A DNA stretch of 5,909 bases, from positions 1-5,909 of the forward strand of contig CAJCIF010000278.1 in assembly GCA_903970355.1 (NCBI GenBank). Direction: 5' to 3'. Below are positions 5,584 to 5,909 of the stretch, one piece after another. A program made the position numbers and the translations under genes. Each line of letters begins with the position of its first letter. Position 1 is the stretch's first letter. The stretch is from Actinomycetota bacterium (lineage in GTDB: Bacteria > Cyanobacteriota > Vampirovibrionia > Obscuribacterales > Obscuribacteraceae). Below the pieces are notes generated by a model, which saw only the letters and a list, made by a program, of their open reading frames with translations, searched no databases and was not told the origin of the DNA.

Positions 5584-5909
5584 TGACACGCAATTCGCAT
5601 CCACTAAGGCACCAAGATGATGAGAGAAACGAGGAAGACCCAAACATTTCAGAATAGGATATAGGAATGATGATTGCAGAGAACGAAGACATGACGGGCT
5701 AGGTTTCCACAATTCGATAGCGTAGGAACAACGAGCACGGAGATGACCAACACAGAGGGCACGGATAGCAGGGAAATGAGGAGCACCCTTGGAGGTGATT
5801 ACTCGAGAGATAAGATACTGGTCCTTCCGAGCACGTGCGAGTATAAACTGTTCTTGTTTAGTCCAACTTAGGTTGCGATGGAACCAAACACCAAGGTATT
5901 GATATTCGG

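Larger units (their letters stand above)
5395..5909 (-). pseudogene. C-terminal fragment of a non-LTR retrotransposon-like reverse transcriptase, fused to antisense trxA
   Basis: The minus strand is open from codon 5907 at the right edge to a TAA at 5395 (170 codons) with no ATG, GTG or TTG in the first 65 codons, so the start lies beyond the window. The first part, EYQYLGVWFHRNLSW followed by a basic helical region, resembles the YLGV-x(n)-LSW segment that follows the catalytic YxDD in LINE-type reverse transcriptases. It continues with IRALCVGHLRARCSYAIELW and LRSLQSSFLYPILKCLGLPR, like the usual lY..ll.p.l.Yg...W, LQ...l..ilG.pr pattern. The catalytic aspartates would lie outside the window. 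From about 5582 leftward the frame is merely the antisense of the thioredoxin start and its leader, so the last 60 or so codons are accidental. Group II intron or retron reverse transcriptases do not look like this segment. The assignment rests on pattern recognition without a search. Confidence 0.55.

Noticed and set aside
5580..5700. Thioredoxin continuing after a frameshift
   Set aside because: None of the three plus frames after 5580 gives WCGPC or later thioredoxin motifs.
5583..5909. Group II intron, retron or IS transposase as explanation of the right end
   Set aside because: No intron RNA domain V-like hairpin, no DDE/DEDD transposase motifs and no terminal inverted repeat were seen; the protein pattern fits a non-LTR polymerase tail better.
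1..5909. tRNA, rRNA or CRISPR arrays
   Set aside because: No cloverleaf, rRNA-like stretch or regularly spaced repeats of suitable length were found by eye on either strand.

Overview
The window reads as a bacterial chromosome segment of about 5.9 kb. It has moderate GC and mixed ATG/GTG/TTG starts, mostly with recognisable Shine-Dalgarno sequences. Evidence for an envelope-focused bacterium is a Tat-type exported aldo/keto reductase, a secreted small protein and a membrane sensor kinase. The only phylogenetic hint is a thioredoxin N-terminus that resembles cyanobacterial-type TrxA. A cyanobacterial-lineage host, possibly a non-photosynthetic relative, is therefore a weak inference only.

Layout from left to right: (1) The 3' part of a plus-strand gene for a Pro/Tyr-rich protein of unknown function runs in from the left edge. 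(2) A two-gene minus-strand operon lies at about 2208 down to 579: a small secreted protein or lipoprotein of unknown function, then a Tat-exported aldo/keto reductase. The reductase stop codon directly abuts the stop of the plus-strand gene. (3) A minus-strand gene at 3339-2332 encodes a 335-aa protein with an Ala/Gly/Pro linker and a degenerate LysM-like C-terminus; a clear intrinsic terminator follows it. (4) An intergenic region of 160 bp contains a cluster of ACTACG/CGTAGT repeats. (5) A minus-strand pair consists of a PhoR-like sensor histidine kinase whose TGA stop overlaps the GTG start of an 87-aa cysteine-containing small protein. No response regulator is next to it. (6) Divergent from the kinase is the first 27 codons of a thioredoxin gene, which stops abruptly before the WCGPC active site. 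(7) From about 5580 to the right edge the sequence is unrelated to thioredoxin. Read on the minus strand it is an open frame resembling the C-terminal part of a non-LTR (LINE-type) retrotransposon reverse transcriptase.

The ordinary part of the window is a set of envelope and signalling genes. Genes 1645-2208 and 579-1631 probably work together outside the cytoplasm, and the kinase and the small cysteine protein are translationally coupled. The most unusual point is the abrupt thioredoxin/reverse-transcriptase-like junction near 5577-5583. It is either a real insertion that destroyed trxA or an assembly chimera at a contig end; the sequence alone does not decide, but a chimera deserves first consideration.
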